Source: UBA2970 sp965221075
GTDB lineage: Bacteria; Verrucomicrobiota; Verrucomicrobiia; Limisphaerales; AAA164-E04
DNA length: 64,000 nt
NCBI GenBank assembly: GCA_965221075.1
Contig: OZ244865.1
Span: 310,001 to 374,000, forward strand
Direction: 5' to 3'
Shown here: in pieces, positions 9,128 through 18,174 of the stretch
Layout: each line of letters begins with the position of its first letter
Numbering within the stretch: position 1 is the stretch's first letter
Notes under the pieces: generated by a model
The model's input: the letters and a program-made list of their open reading frames with translations, nothing else
Told to the model about the DNA's origin: nothing
Database searches by the model: none
Position numbers and translations under genes: made by a program

Positions 9128-10148
9128 GCTGTCCGGAACTCCCTCCACCCGCCTTGTCCGATAATCCGGGCCATGGCATTCCGGCAGCGTCGCCGGACAT
9201 TGGCATGCAGTTTTCCGCCTGTGCCTCCGAAGGCCTCCGCAGTACAGCCTGGCCAGGAAAAGCCGCTCGCTCCGCTTCTCCAGGGCGCTCTCCCGGTCCG
9301 GGCAGTCCGCAAGAGGCGGGACCGGGCGGAGCCTCCCGTCCCACGGCTGCTCGAGAGAGCGCCCTTGCCCGATGCCGTCATGGCCGCGCCGGGCGAACGC
9401 CTGCTTCTGCAGGGACATTCCCGGAGTCCGGCCTCGGCGATTGGCTTGTCTGCTGCATCGTCAGGACAGTCCCTCCGCAATGGCATGCGTGTCGACGAGC
9501 CCACGCGCCGCTGAGCCCTCGGTTTCTCCGCTCTGGATCGGGAGGGGCTTCCGCTAACCGCAGTTTCGAGCATGTCCTGCTGTCCCGGACCCCGAAGGCG
9601 TTCCCGGCCTCCATGCGGCATCCGAGGCAAGCCCATGCGCCGAGGATGGAGACTCCGCTTGGCGTGCGCCGCTTTCCTCAGCCGGATCGCGCTCCTGGTC
9701 CATGCAGTCTCCAGATGGACTTCGCCAGCCTCTCCATCCCGCATCGGTAGCAGTCGGGCCCATCGCTCAAGGGGCCGACCCCGCCTCGAGCCTCAATTCG
9801 GCGTCCGTACGGAAACGGAGAGCCGCAGTCTTCGCCTTCACCCTTGCCTGCCGTGCCGCAGCCGTGGCGCGAAGCTGCCAAGCCGGAGCGCGCCGGTCAA
9901 ACCGGATCGGCCGGGCGATCGCCGTCGGCTCCGCCCGTCGGGGCATGGCGCCGCTCCGCTTGGCCTGCGAACGAAAACGCCGGCCCTGCGATCGAGGGAT
10001 CGCGCTCGTTCTTTGCTTTCCTGCATCTTCCCTGGACCTGGCGAAGCGGGTGCTGTCGCCTGGCCTGCCGAGGATCGGCGCCGGGGGAGGTTGCGGCTTG
10101 ACTCCTTCCCCGCGGGCGTCGTTATGGGGCGCGCGTCCAGCACGCCCG
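9128..10148. other. 1.02-kb spacer without supported gene
   Basis: This is the longest gene-free stretch, upstream of both the minus-strand dehydratase and the plus-strand uvrA. Open frames occur on both strands but read as arginine/serine/proline-rich low-information protein with no motif. The frame continuous with uvrA is open through the region, but homology to UvrA starts only at about 10149. I found no tRNA, small stable RNA or mobile-element end. Confidence 0.5.
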
Positions 10149-12815
10149 GTGTTGAAGAGGAGCCGACAGGACTGGATCTCGATCCACGGCGCCAGGGAGC
10201 ACAACCTGAAGGATGTCTCCCTGGAGATCCCCGCCGGGGCGCTGGTGGTGGTCACCGGGCTGAGCGGCTCGGGCAAGAGCACCCTGGCCTTCGACCTGCT
10301 CTACGCCGAGGGGCAGCGCCGCTTCCTCGACTCGGCCGGCACCTACGCCCGCCAGTTCGTCAGCCAGCTGCCCCGGCCCCAGGTGGACCGCATCCAGGGC
10401 CTCCCCCCCACGGTGGGGATCGAGCAGCGCAACTCCCGGGGGGGCGGCAAGAGCACGGTGGGCACGGTGACCGAGATCCACCAGTTCCTCCGCCTGCTCT
10501 ACGCCCGGCTGGGGCTGCAGCGCTGCCCCGACTGCCAGGAGGACGTCCGGCCCCAGACCCGGGACGCCATCGTCGAGTCCCTCCTCCAGGAGTGCGGCCG
10601 GCGGGGCGGGCTCTTCCTGCTGGCGCCCCTGGCGCGGCAGCGCAAGGGGAACCACGCCGCCCTGGCTAGGTGGGCCCGGACCCGGGGCTACTCGAGGCTG
10701 CGGGCCGACGGGCGGATGCACACCGCCGACGCCTCCTTCCTCCTGGACCGGTACACGCCCCACGACGTGGAGGTGGAGATCGGCCGGGTGTCGCGGGGGA
10801 TGGCGGCGGCGGAGGTCCTGCCCCTGGCCGAGAAGGCGCTGGAGGCGGGCAAGGGGATCCTCTACGCGCTGGACGGACGGGGCGGGGAGACCATCCACTC
10901 CCAGGTCCGCTGCTGCCCCCGCTGCGAGCGCTCCTTCGACGCGCCCGATCCCAACGACTTCAGCTACAACTCCTCCCGGGGCTGGTGCCCCTCGTGCCGG
11001 GGCTTCGGAGAGATCATCCCCAGCATGGGCTACCTAAGCGAGGGCATGGACGAGGCGGTGCAGGACACCTGGTTCCAGTGGGAGCAGAAGAGCGCGGTGC
11101 CGTGCCCCGACTGCCGGGGCAGCCGCCTCAAGCCCATGGCCCGCTCGGTGTACCTGTCCCTCGGCGGGGAGGAGCTCTCCATCGACGCGCTCTCCCGCAT
11201 GCCGGTGGAGGCGGCGCGGGAGCGCTTCGAGGCCCTGGAGCCCCCTCCGGGGGACACCCTGGAGGGCGGCATCCTGCGGGACATCCTTCCGGAGCTGCGC
11301 GATCGGCTCCGCTTCCTCTGCGAGGTGGGCCTGGGCTACCTGCAGCTGAGCCGGGGGGTGGTCACCCTCTCGGGGGGCGAGAACCAGCGGATCCGGCTGG
11401 CGGCCCAGCTGGGCTCCAGCCTGAGCGGAGTCCTCTACGTGCTCGACGAGCCCACCATCGGCCTGCACGCCCGGGACAACGCCCGGCTTCTGGACGCCTT
11501 CGGGCGGCTGCGCGCCAACGGCAACTCGCTGCTGGTGGTGGAGCACGACGAGGACACCATCCGGCACGCCGACTACATCGTGGACCTGGGGCCCGGCGCC
11601 GGGACCGAGGGGGGCGAGGTGGTGGCCGCCGGACCCCTCGAGAAGCTGCGCGGGTGCCCCCGCTCCCCCACCGCCCGCTGCCTGGAGGCCGCCCCCAGCT
11701 TCCCCCTGAGGGGGGAGCGGCGCGAGGTGCGCCGCAGGCTGGCCCGCTCGGGCCGCTCCCCCTGGCTCCACCTCGAGGGAGCCCGGGCCAACAACCTCAG
11801 GAACCTGTCGCTCTCCCTCCCGCTGGGGCGGCTGGTGGCGGTGACCGGGGTGAGCGGGGCCGGCAAGACCACCCTGGTGCGGGAGTGCCTCCTGCCCGCG
11901 CTGGAGCGGCACGGAGAAGGCGCCGGGGAGGACGGCGCGTCGGGGAGGGCCTCCTTCACCGGACTGGGCGAAGGCTGCCGGGAGGAGGACGCCGGCAGGC
12001 CGGCCCTGGGACGGGTGTTCGAGATCGACCAGTCGCCCATCGGCCGGACACCCCGGTCGGTCCCGGCCACCTACGTGAAGCTCTTCGACCATGTGCGCAA
12101 GGCCTTCGCCGGCGTGCCCGAGGCGCGGATGCGGGGCCTGGACTCGGGCCACTTCTCCTTCAACAGCAGGAAGGGGCGGTGCCCCAGGTGCGAGGGAGCG
12201 GGATCGATCAAGCTGGAGATGCCCTTCCTGCCTCCCGCCTTCCTTCCCTGCGAGGACTGCGGCGCAAGGCGCTACGGCGCCGAGACCCTCTCGATCCGCT
12301 ACCGGGGCCGGACCATCGCCGAGGTGCTCGACATGAGCGTTGCCGAGGCCCTGGAGTTCTTCCAGGGCCTGCCCCCGGTCCGCCGCTGCCTGGAGGCCAT
12401 GGCCGACTCCGGGCTGGGCTACATCCGGCTGGGCCAGACCAGCCCCACCCTGAGCGGGGGGGAGGCCCAGCGGCTGCGCCTGGTCGCCCGCCTGGCGCGG
12501 GGGGGGCGTCCCGATGTCCGCGCCCTCCGCAGCATGAACCTGTACCTGCTCGAGGAGCCCACCATCGGGCTCCACACCGCCGATGTGCACCAGCTCCTGA
12601 AGGTGCTGCAGCGGCTGGTGGACCAGGGGCACTCGGTGGTGGTGATCGAGCACAACCTGGACGTGATCGCCGAGGCCGACTGGGTCGTCGACCTGGGGCC
12701 GGAAGGAGGCGGCGGGGGCGGCCGGATCGTGGCCCAGGGAACCCCGGAGCGCGTCGCCGCCTGCGCCCGCTCCCATACCGGGCGCCATCTGCGCGGCTTC
12801 CTGGAGCGGCGATGA
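10149..12815 (+). CDS. uvrA: UvrA-type excinuclease subunit, first of a tandem pair
   Basis: An 888-residue DNA-damage-recognition ATPase of nucleotide excision repair with both ABC halves. In the first half, Walker A is GLSGSGKST (Lys43), a zinc finger CPRC-x19-CPSC follows, then signature LSGGENQRIRLA and Walker B LYVLDEPTIGLHARD. In the second half, Walker A is GVSGAGKTT, the zinc finger is CPRC-x19-CEDC, the signature is LSGGEAQRLRL, and Walker B reads LYLLEEPTIGLH, with glutamate where aspartate is usual. The GTG start is chosen because homology begins there (SIHGAREHNLKDVSLEIP). The stop overlaps the next uvrA (ATGA). With its partner it matches the layout of the approximately 1800-residue double UvrA of Chlamydia, split into two chains. 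Confidence 0.88.
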   Translation: MLKRSRQDWISIHGAREHNLKDVSLEIPAGALVVVTGLSGSGKSTLAFDLLYAEGQRRFLDSAGTYARQFVSQLPRPQVDRIQGLPPTVGIEQRNSRGGGKSTVGTVTEIHQFLRLLYARLGLQRCPDCQEDVRPQTRDAIVESLLQECGRRGGLFLLAPLARQRKGNHAALARWARTRGYSRLRADGRMHTADASFLLDRYTPHDVEVEIGRVSRGMAAAEVLPLAEKALEAGKGILYALDGRGGETIHSQVRCCPRCERSFDAPDPNDFSYNSSRGWCPSCRGFGEIIPSMGYLSEGMDEAVQDTWFQWEQKSAVPCPDCRGSRLKPMARSVYLSLGGEELSIDALSRMPVEAARERFEALEPPPGDTLEGGILRDILPELRDRLRFLCEVGLGYLQLSRGVVTLSGGENQRIRLAAQLGSSLSGVLYVLDEPTIGLHARDNARLLDAFGRLRANGNSLLVVEHDEDTIRHADYIVDLGPGAGTEGGEVVAAGPLEKLRGCPRSPTARCLEAAPSFPLRGERREVRRRLARSGRSPWLHLEGARANNLRNLSLSLPLGRLVAVTGVSGAGKTTLVRECLLPALERHGEGAGEDGASGRASFTGLGEGCREEDAGRPALGRVFEIDQSPIGRTPRSVPATYVKLFDHVRKAFAGVPEARMRGLDSGHFSFNSRKGRCPRCEGAGSIKLEMPFLPPAFLPCEDCGARRYGAETLSIRYRGRTIAEVLDMSVAEALEFFQGLPPVRRCLEAMADSGLGYIRLGQTSPTLSGGEAQRLRLVARLARGGRPDVRALRSMNLYLLEEPTIGLHTADVHQLLKVLQRLVDQGHSVVVIEHNLDVIAEADWVVDLGPEGGGGGGRIVAQGTPERVAACARSHTGRHLRGFLERR

Positions 12816-15727
12816 CCGGCCGTAGCGCCAGGGCCCGGGGCGGGAGGATCCGGCTCCGGGGGGTCCGGCAGAACAACCTGGCCGGCTTCGACCTGGACAT
12901 CCCGCTGCGCCGGATGACGGTGGTGACCGGGCCCAGCGGCAGCGGCAAGAGCTCCCTGGCCTTCGACACCCTATACGCCGAGGGGCAGCGCCGCTACATC
13001 GAGACCTTCTCCCCCTACGCCCGCCAGTTCTTCGACCGGATGGACAAGCCCCGGGCCGATCTGATCGACGGCATCCCTCCCGCCATCGCCATCGAGCAGA
13101 AGAACACGGTCAGGACCCACCGCTCCACGGTCGGCACCATGACCGACATCTGCGACTACATGAAGGCGCTGTGGCCCCACTTCTCCCGGCCCCGCTGCCC
13201 CGGGTGCGGGGACTGGATCGCCCCCGAGTCCCCCCTGGACGTCTGGAAGCGGCTGGCCGGGCGCGCCGGGGAGCGGATCTACATCGCCTTCCCCTCGGAG
13301 CTCAGCGAGAGGCTGGGCCCGAGGAGGTGCCTGGAGATCATCCGCTCCCAGGGCTTCCGGCGCTGCCTGATCCGGGACCGGGTGCACGCCCTGGACGACC
13401 TGATCGGCGGGCCGGACCTGCCCGGGGGGATCGGGGAGGTGGAGGTGGTCCAGGACCGCCTCGAGATCGGGCCCCGCTCCCGCTCCCGGGTCCTGGAGGC
13501 CTGCCGGAGCGCCTTCTCCCTGGGCCGGGGAAGGCTCTCGCTCTACCGGGCGGGGGAGGGCGGGGACAGGGTCGTGCGGGAGGCCGGATTCTCCCAGATC
13601 CCGGCCTGCCCCCGCTGCGGGATCGGGGCGGAGCGCCCCAGCCATTCCCTGTTCAGCTTCAACTCCCCCCTGGGAGCCTGTCCCCGGTGCAAGGGCCTGG
13701 GCCGGGCCTCGGCCATCGACTTCGGCAGGGCCATCGACTCCGGCCGCTCCCTGGAGGAGGGCGCGCTGAGGATCTGGCGCAGAGGGCACGGCCGCCGCTC
13801 CATGAGGGACCTCCTGGCGGCCGCCTCCCGGTCCGGAATCCCGGCGGACGTCCCCTTCGGGGAGATGGACCCGGAGCACCGGCGGTGGGTGATCGAGGGG
13901 GACGGCGAGGGGTGGTACGGGCTCGAAGGCTACTTCGAATGGCTCGAGAGGCAGAAGTACCGGCACCAGCTCAGGGCGGTCCACACGCGCTACAGCAAGG
14001 ACGGCGAATGTCCCGCCTGCAAGGGCGGCCGCTTCCGGCCCGAGGCGCTGCTGCACCAGATCGACGCCGGCGGACCGGCTCCCCTCTCCCTTCCCCAGTT
14101 CTACTCGCTCACCCTGCGGGAGTCGCTCGCCATCGTGGAGAAATGGATCGGGCGGTCCCGCTCCCGGAGGCCCGACTCGCTGCGCTACGCCCTGGAGGAG
14201 GCGCGCAACCGGCTGCGCTACCTCTGCCAGGCCGGCCTCTCCTACCTGACCCTGGATCGCCCCACCAGGACCCTCTCGGGAGGGGAGACCGAGAGGATCA
14301 ACCTCGCCTCCACCCTGGGGACCGGCCTGGTCAACACCCTGTTCATCCTGGACGAGCCCAGCGTGGGCCTCCACGCGGTCGACATCCGGCGCCTGATCGG
14401 GATCCTCCACGATCTGCGGGACGCGGGGAACACGGTGGTGGTGGTGGAGCACGACGAGAGCATCGTCCGGGCCGCCGACCACGTGGTGGACCTGGGGCCG
14501 GGCAGCGGCGCCGCCGGGGGCAGGCTGGTCTTCTCCGGTCCGGTCCGGTCGCTGCTCCGGCGCAAGCGCTCCCTCACCGCCCGCTTCCTGAACCGGACCG
14601 ACTCCCTGGACTCCGGCCTGCCCGCCATGCCGGTGGACGCCGGCACCCCCCGCCTCCGCATCCGCGGCGCCACCTGCCGCAACCTCCGGGATCTCTCGGT
14701 GGACATCCCCCTGGGACGCCTGGTGGGCGTCACCGGGGTCAGCGGCAGCGGCAAGACCACCCTGGTGGGCGAGGTGCTGTGCGCACGGCTCGGCGACGGA
14801 CAGCCGGCGGACCGGGACACGGAGCCCCGGACCCGGTTCGTTCTGGAACGCAGGCCCGCGGGAGAGCTGCCCCGGGCGATCCTGGTGGACCAGTCGCCCG
14901 TGAAGCAGTCCAGCCGCTCGGTGGTCTCGATCTACGCAGGCGTCCTGGACAGGCTGCGGGCTCTCCTGGTCTGCTCTCCCGAGGCGAGGCAGGCCGGCCT
15001 GGAGTCTTGCGCCTTCAGCTTCAATTCCTCCCGGGGAAGCGTGCTGGGCAGGTGCGAGAAGTGCTCCGGAGCGGGCTTCGAGCGGGTGGAGATGCAGTTC
15101 CTGAGCGACGTGTACGTCCGCTGCCCGGACTGCGGGGGGACCCGCTTCTGCCGCCAGATGCGCGAGTTCAAGGTGGACATGCGCGCCTTCCTGGATCCCC
15201 GGAAGGAGGCTCCCCGGCGGCTCCGCTGGTCGGTGACCGGCCTGCTCGAAGCGACGGTGGACGAGGCGGCCGGCCTGATGGCCCGCCTGGACCACCCGGA
15301 GGCCGGCCGCGCCCTGGCCGGCCTGCGCCTCATGCAGGAGGTGGGCCTGGGCTACCTGCAGCTGGGGCAGTCGCTCCACACCCTTTCCGGGGGCGAGAGC
15401 CAGCGGCTCAAGGTGGTCCGCATCCTGAACGGATCCGACAAGCGGAGCTCGCGGAGTCCGAGCCTCTTCCTCTTCGACGAGCCCACCACGGGGCTGCACT
15501 TCTCCGACATCAGGACGCTGCTCCGGATGTTCCGCTCCCTGGTGGCCCAGGGCCACGGGGTGGTGGTGATCGAGCACCACCTGGAATTCATCCGCCAGAC
15601 CGACTGGGTGGTGGATCTCGGCCCCGGCGCCGGAGCCGAGGGAGGCCGCGTGGTGGCCGAGGGGCCCCCCGGCAGCCTCCACCGCTTTCCCGAGAGCGTC
15701 ACCGGGCGCCTCCTCGGGGAGGGCTGA
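12812..15727 (+). CDS. uvrA: UvrA-type excinuclease subunit, second of a tandem pair
   Basis: A 971-residue full UvrA. The first half has VRQNNLAGFDLDIPL, Walker A GPSGSGKSS, YAEGQRRYIETFSPYARQF, zinc finger CPRC-x20-CPRC, signature LSGGETERINLA and Walker B LFILDEPSVGLH. The second half has Walker A GVSGSGKTT, zinc finger CEKC-x19-CPDC, signature LSGGESQRLKV and Walker B LFLFDEPTTGLHFSD. LSGGETERI departs from the usual LSGGEAQRI. The ATG overlaps the previous stop, so the two proteins are probably made in equal amounts and may act as a heteromer. It is unlike standalone UvrA in always pairing with the upstream copy, if the Chlamydia comparison holds. Start and frame are unambiguous. Confidence 0.9.
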   Translation: MTGRSARARGGRIRLRGVRQNNLAGFDLDIPLRRMTVVTGPSGSGKSSLAFDTLYAEGQRRYIETFSPYARQFFDRMDKPRADLIDGIPPAIAIEQKNTVRTHRSTVGTMTDICDYMKALWPHFSRPRCPGCGDWIAPESPLDVWKRLAGRAGERIYIAFPSELSERLGPRRCLEIIRSQGFRRCLIRDRVHALDDLIGGPDLPGGIGEVEVVQDRLEIGPRSRSRVLEACRSAFSLGRGRLSLYRAGEGGDRVVREAGFSQIPACPRCGIGAERPSHSLFSFNSPLGACPRCKGLGRASAIDFGRAIDSGRSLEEGALRIWRRGHGRRSMRDLLAAASRSGIPADVPFGEMDPEHRRWVIEGDGEGWYGLEGYFEWLERQKYRHQLRAVHTRYSKDGECPACKGGRFRPEALLHQIDAGGPAPLSLPQFYSLTLRESLAIVEKWIGRSRSRRPDSLRYALEEARNRLRYLCQAGLSYLTLDRPTRTLSGGETERINLASTLGTGLVNTLFILDEPSVGLHAVDIRRLIGILHDLRDAGNTVVVVEHDESIVRAADHVVDLGPGSGAAGGRLVFSGPVRSLLRRKRSLTARFLNRTDSLDSGLPAMPVDAGTPRLRIRGATCRNLRDLSVDIPLGRLVGVTGVSGSGKTTLVGEVLCARLGDGQPADRDTEPRTRFVLERRPAGELPRAILVDQSPVKQSSRSVVSIYAGVLDRLRALLVCSPEARQAGLESCAFSFNSSRGSVLGRCEKCSGAGFERVEMQFLSDVYVRCPDCGGTRFCRQMREFKVDMRAFLDPRKEAPRRLRWSVTGLLEATVDEAAGLMARLDHPEAGRALAGLRLMQEVGLGYLQLGQSLHTLSGGESQRLKVVRILNGSDKRSSRSPSLFLFDEPTTGLHFSDIRTLLRMFRSLVAQGHGVVVIEHHLEFIRQTDWVVDLGPGAGAEGGRVVAEGPPGSLHRFPESVTGRLLGEG

Positions 15728-15984
15728 GGCCCTTCCTGCCCCGGGCGGGCCCGGAGCCGTCCCGCCTTCGATCCTTCCTCCTCCCGGCCGCTCCCAGCCC
15801 TTCCCCGGAGGGCCCGGAGCGCGGCAGCCAGGCCTGAAGCGGCGGCTTCCGGGGAGCTCGCGCGGCGGCCTGGGGCAGGAGAGCCGGCCGGGATGCGGAG
15901 CGGGGCTCTTCCGCGATTTGCTAATGATCCGGCGCTGGGACTGTCTTAGGATGTTGAAGGCGGAGGCGAAGCGAGGAGCGGGAC

Positions 15985-18021
15985 ATGAGCAGGTCTAGAT
16001 TGCTGGTTTGGATGGCGGTGGCGGGAATGGGCCTGGCCCTGGGCGGAGCGGAGGCCGCCGATCTGTCTGGACAGGATCTCTCGGGACGGAATCTGGCCGG
16101 AAGGGACCTCTCGGGGGCCGACCTGCGGGACGCCGATCTCTCGGGAGCCGATCTGCGCGGCGCCGACCTGAGGGGCGCCGATCTCCGGGGGGCCGATCTG
16201 CGCGCCGCCCGCCTGGAGGGAGCCAGGCTCGAGGGCGCCAGGCTGGAAGGCGCCAACCTGGTGGGGATAGGCCGGGAGGCGCTTCTGGAGGCGGGCGCGG
16301 CCGCCGACGGGCTCGATCTGGTCCCGGAACCGGCGGATCGGGCCCGCATCGCGCTCCAGTCCGACGCGTTCTCCGCCGCCCCCGCCACGCCCCGGGCCAG
16401 GGCCCTGTCTTCGGCCCGGCCGAAGATCGCACGCGAGCAGCTCTCCCGGGGGCTCTCCGCCGGCGCGAGGATCGAGAGCGGCTCCCGGCTGGGTCTGGCG
16501 GTGGGCGGCGCCAAGGACATCGGCGGCTTCCGGGAGAACATCGAGTCCGGGTACCTGCCGCTCTTCGACGACGTGACCTACGAGGGCCTCTACTACGACT
16601 ACTACTTCCAGACCAGCGACGGCGAGCCCTGCGACGCCCTATTCTGCCCCACCTACGTCCGGGCGGTGTCTCCCGATCCGGTCTCGGGCCAGGCCGAGCA
16701 CTACCTCTCGGTGGGGCTCTCCTCGGGGATCGCCGAGGAGGACTTCGAGCGCAAGCAGCTCAACCTGGTCCTGGTGCTCGACGTCTCCGGCTCGATGGGC
16801 TCCCCCTTCAGCCGCTACTACTACGACGGAGGGACGAGGAAGGAGATCGACGAGGAGGAGGCCGGGATGAAGAAGATGGACGTGGCGATCAAGGCGGCCA
16901 TCGCCCTGACCCGGCGCCTGGAGAGCGGGGATCGGCTGGGAATCGTCGCCTTCAGCGACGAGGCCCGCACCGTCCAGCCCCTGGCCCCGGTCCACTCCCT
17001 GGACATGAAGGGCGTGCGACGGAAGATCCGGGAGCTGTCGTCGGGCGGCGGGACCAGCATGTCGGCCGGCATGGAGCGGGCCACGTCCCAGTACGGCGAC
17101 CTGCTGGAGGAATGGGATCCGGCCCGGACCGAGAACCGCATAGTCTTCGTCACCGACGCCATGCCCAACCGGGGGGAAACCTCACGCGAGGGCCTGGTGG
17201 GAAGGATCGGGGCCAACGCCGGGAAGGGAATCCACGCCACGGTGATCGGGGTCGGGGTGGACTTCAACAGCGACCTGGTGCAGAGCATCACCAGCAACCG
17301 GGGGGCCAACTACCATTCGGTGCATTCCCCCAGGCAGTTCGTCGAGCGGATGGACGAGGGCTTCGACCACATGGTGACCCCCCTGCTCTTCGACCTGCGC
17401 CTCTCGGTGGAGGGACGGGGATGGAGCATCGACCAGGTGTTCGGATCCCCGCAGGCCGAGGAGGCGACCGGGGAGGTGTTCCGGGTGCACACGCTCTTCG
17501 CCTCGCCGACCGAGGAGGGGCGGTCCCGGGGGGGGCTGATCCTGGTCAAGCTGGCCCGCAACTCCGACGAGGAGAACCGTCGGCTGCGCCTGTCGGTCCG
17601 CTACCAGGATCGCGCGGGCAGGCAGCACGAGAGCTCCGCCGAGGTGAAGATGAGGGATTCAGGAAAGACGCACTACGACAGCCCCTCCATCCGCAAGGGG
17701 ATCCTCCTGGCCCGCTACGCCAGCCTGCTCAGGGACTGGATCGTCCAGGAGCGCTCCAGCTACCACCACGAGCGCCCCGTGCCCCGCAGGGTGTTCGCCG
17801 AGGGCGAGGGCCTGCGCTGCATCGTCCGCCCTCCGGTCCTGGGAGGCTGGGAGCGGCAGTCGCTTCCCCTCTACGTCTCCCATCCCTGGCGCAAGGAGTT
17901 CCGCAAGTTCGTCAAGCACTTCGAGAGCGAGGCGTCCCAGCTTGCGGACAAGGACCTGGACCAGGAGCTGGAGGCGCTGAGGAAGCTGGCGAAGTCCCGG
18001 CAGGTGGCCTCGGCCAGATAG
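15985..18021 (+). CDS. Secreted pentapeptide-repeat and VWA-domain protein
   Basis: A 678-residue exported protein. Residues 1-24 are a signal peptide ending AEA. Residues 25-94 hold 14 consecutive pentapeptides of A(D/N)LxG type (ADLSG, ADLRG, ARLEG), enough for about 3.5 turns of a quadrilateral beta-helix. A linker is followed by a region with GYLPLFDDVTYEGLYYDYYF, then a VWA domain with the MIDAS motif DVSGSMGS (Asp266), GGGTSMSAGME and VFVTDAMPN (Asp391). A C-terminal part of about 200 residues has no motif I recognise. The VWA part resembles Ca-activated chloride-channel-like or YfbK-type proteins, which bind partners through a metal ion. The role is unknown. A strong terminator follows, so it is probably monocistronic. 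Confidence 0.8.
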   Translation: MSRSRLLVWMAVAGMGLALGGAEAADLSGQDLSGRNLAGRDLSGADLRDADLSGADLRGADLRGADLRGADLRAARLEGARLEGARLEGANLVGIGREALLEAGAAADGLDLVPEPADRARIALQSDAFSAAPATPRARALSSARPKIAREQLSRGLSAGARIESGSRLGLAVGGAKDIGGFRENIESGYLPLFDDVTYEGLYYDYYFQTSDGEPCDALFCPTYVRAVSPDPVSGQAEHYLSVGLSSGIAEEDFERKQLNLVLVLDVSGSMGSPFSRYYYDGGTRKEIDEEEAGMKKMDVAIKAAIALTRRLESGDRLGIVAFSDEARTVQPLAPVHSLDMKGVRRKIRELSSGGGTSMSAGMERATSQYGDLLEEWDPARTENRIVFVTDAMPNRGETSREGLVGRIGANAGKGIHATVIGVGVDFNSDLVQSITSNRGANYHSVHSPRQFVERMDEGFDHMVTPLLFDLRLSVEGRGWSIDQVFGSPQAEEATGEVFRVHTLFASPTEEGRSRGGLILVKLARNSDEENRRLRLSVRYQDRAGRQHESSAEVKMRDSGKTHYDSPSIRKGILLARYASLLRDWIVQERSSYHHERPVPRRVFAEGEGLRCIVRPPVLGGWERQSLPLYVSHPWRKEFRKFVKHFESEASQLADKDLDQELEALRKLAKSRQVASAR

Positions 18022-18041
18022 CCGGGATCCCCCGCCCGTTC

Positions 18042-18070
18042 CGGGCTTCCCTGCCATTCGGGGAAGCCCG
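18042..18070 (+). terminator. Hairpin terminator after the VWA gene
   Basis: CGGGCTTCCC (18042-18051) and GGGAAGCCCG (18061-18070) form a perfect 10-bp stem with a 9-base loop, 20 bases after the stop. Only TTCC follows, so the T-run is poor, but the stem is strong and well placed. Confidence 0.7.
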
Positions 18071-18174
18071 TTCCTCCCCGCGGAGGCGGCCGGGCCATCC
18101 GCCTGCGGCCTCCCATGGCTCCGGGCAGGGGCGGCGGCTTGCCCGGGGCTCGGGGGGGAAGCTACCCTGGGGCC

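Noticed and set aside
9124..9744. Minus-strand frame of about 200 residues as a gene
   Set aside because: Arginine/serine/glycine-rich low-information translation, no motif, and no good start site.
10670..12811. A single giant frame covering both UvrA genes
   Set aside because: The frame of the second UvrA is merely open through the first; the first gene is encoded in another frame with full UvrA motifs.
15947..15952. TAGGAT as a shared -10 element before several genes
   Set aside because: Seen before only a few genes at varying distances and also after a stop codon (7750), so it is probably chance.
16057..16266. Tandem repeat as a CRISPR array
   Set aside because: The repeats are 15 bases without spacers and stay in frame as pentapeptides.
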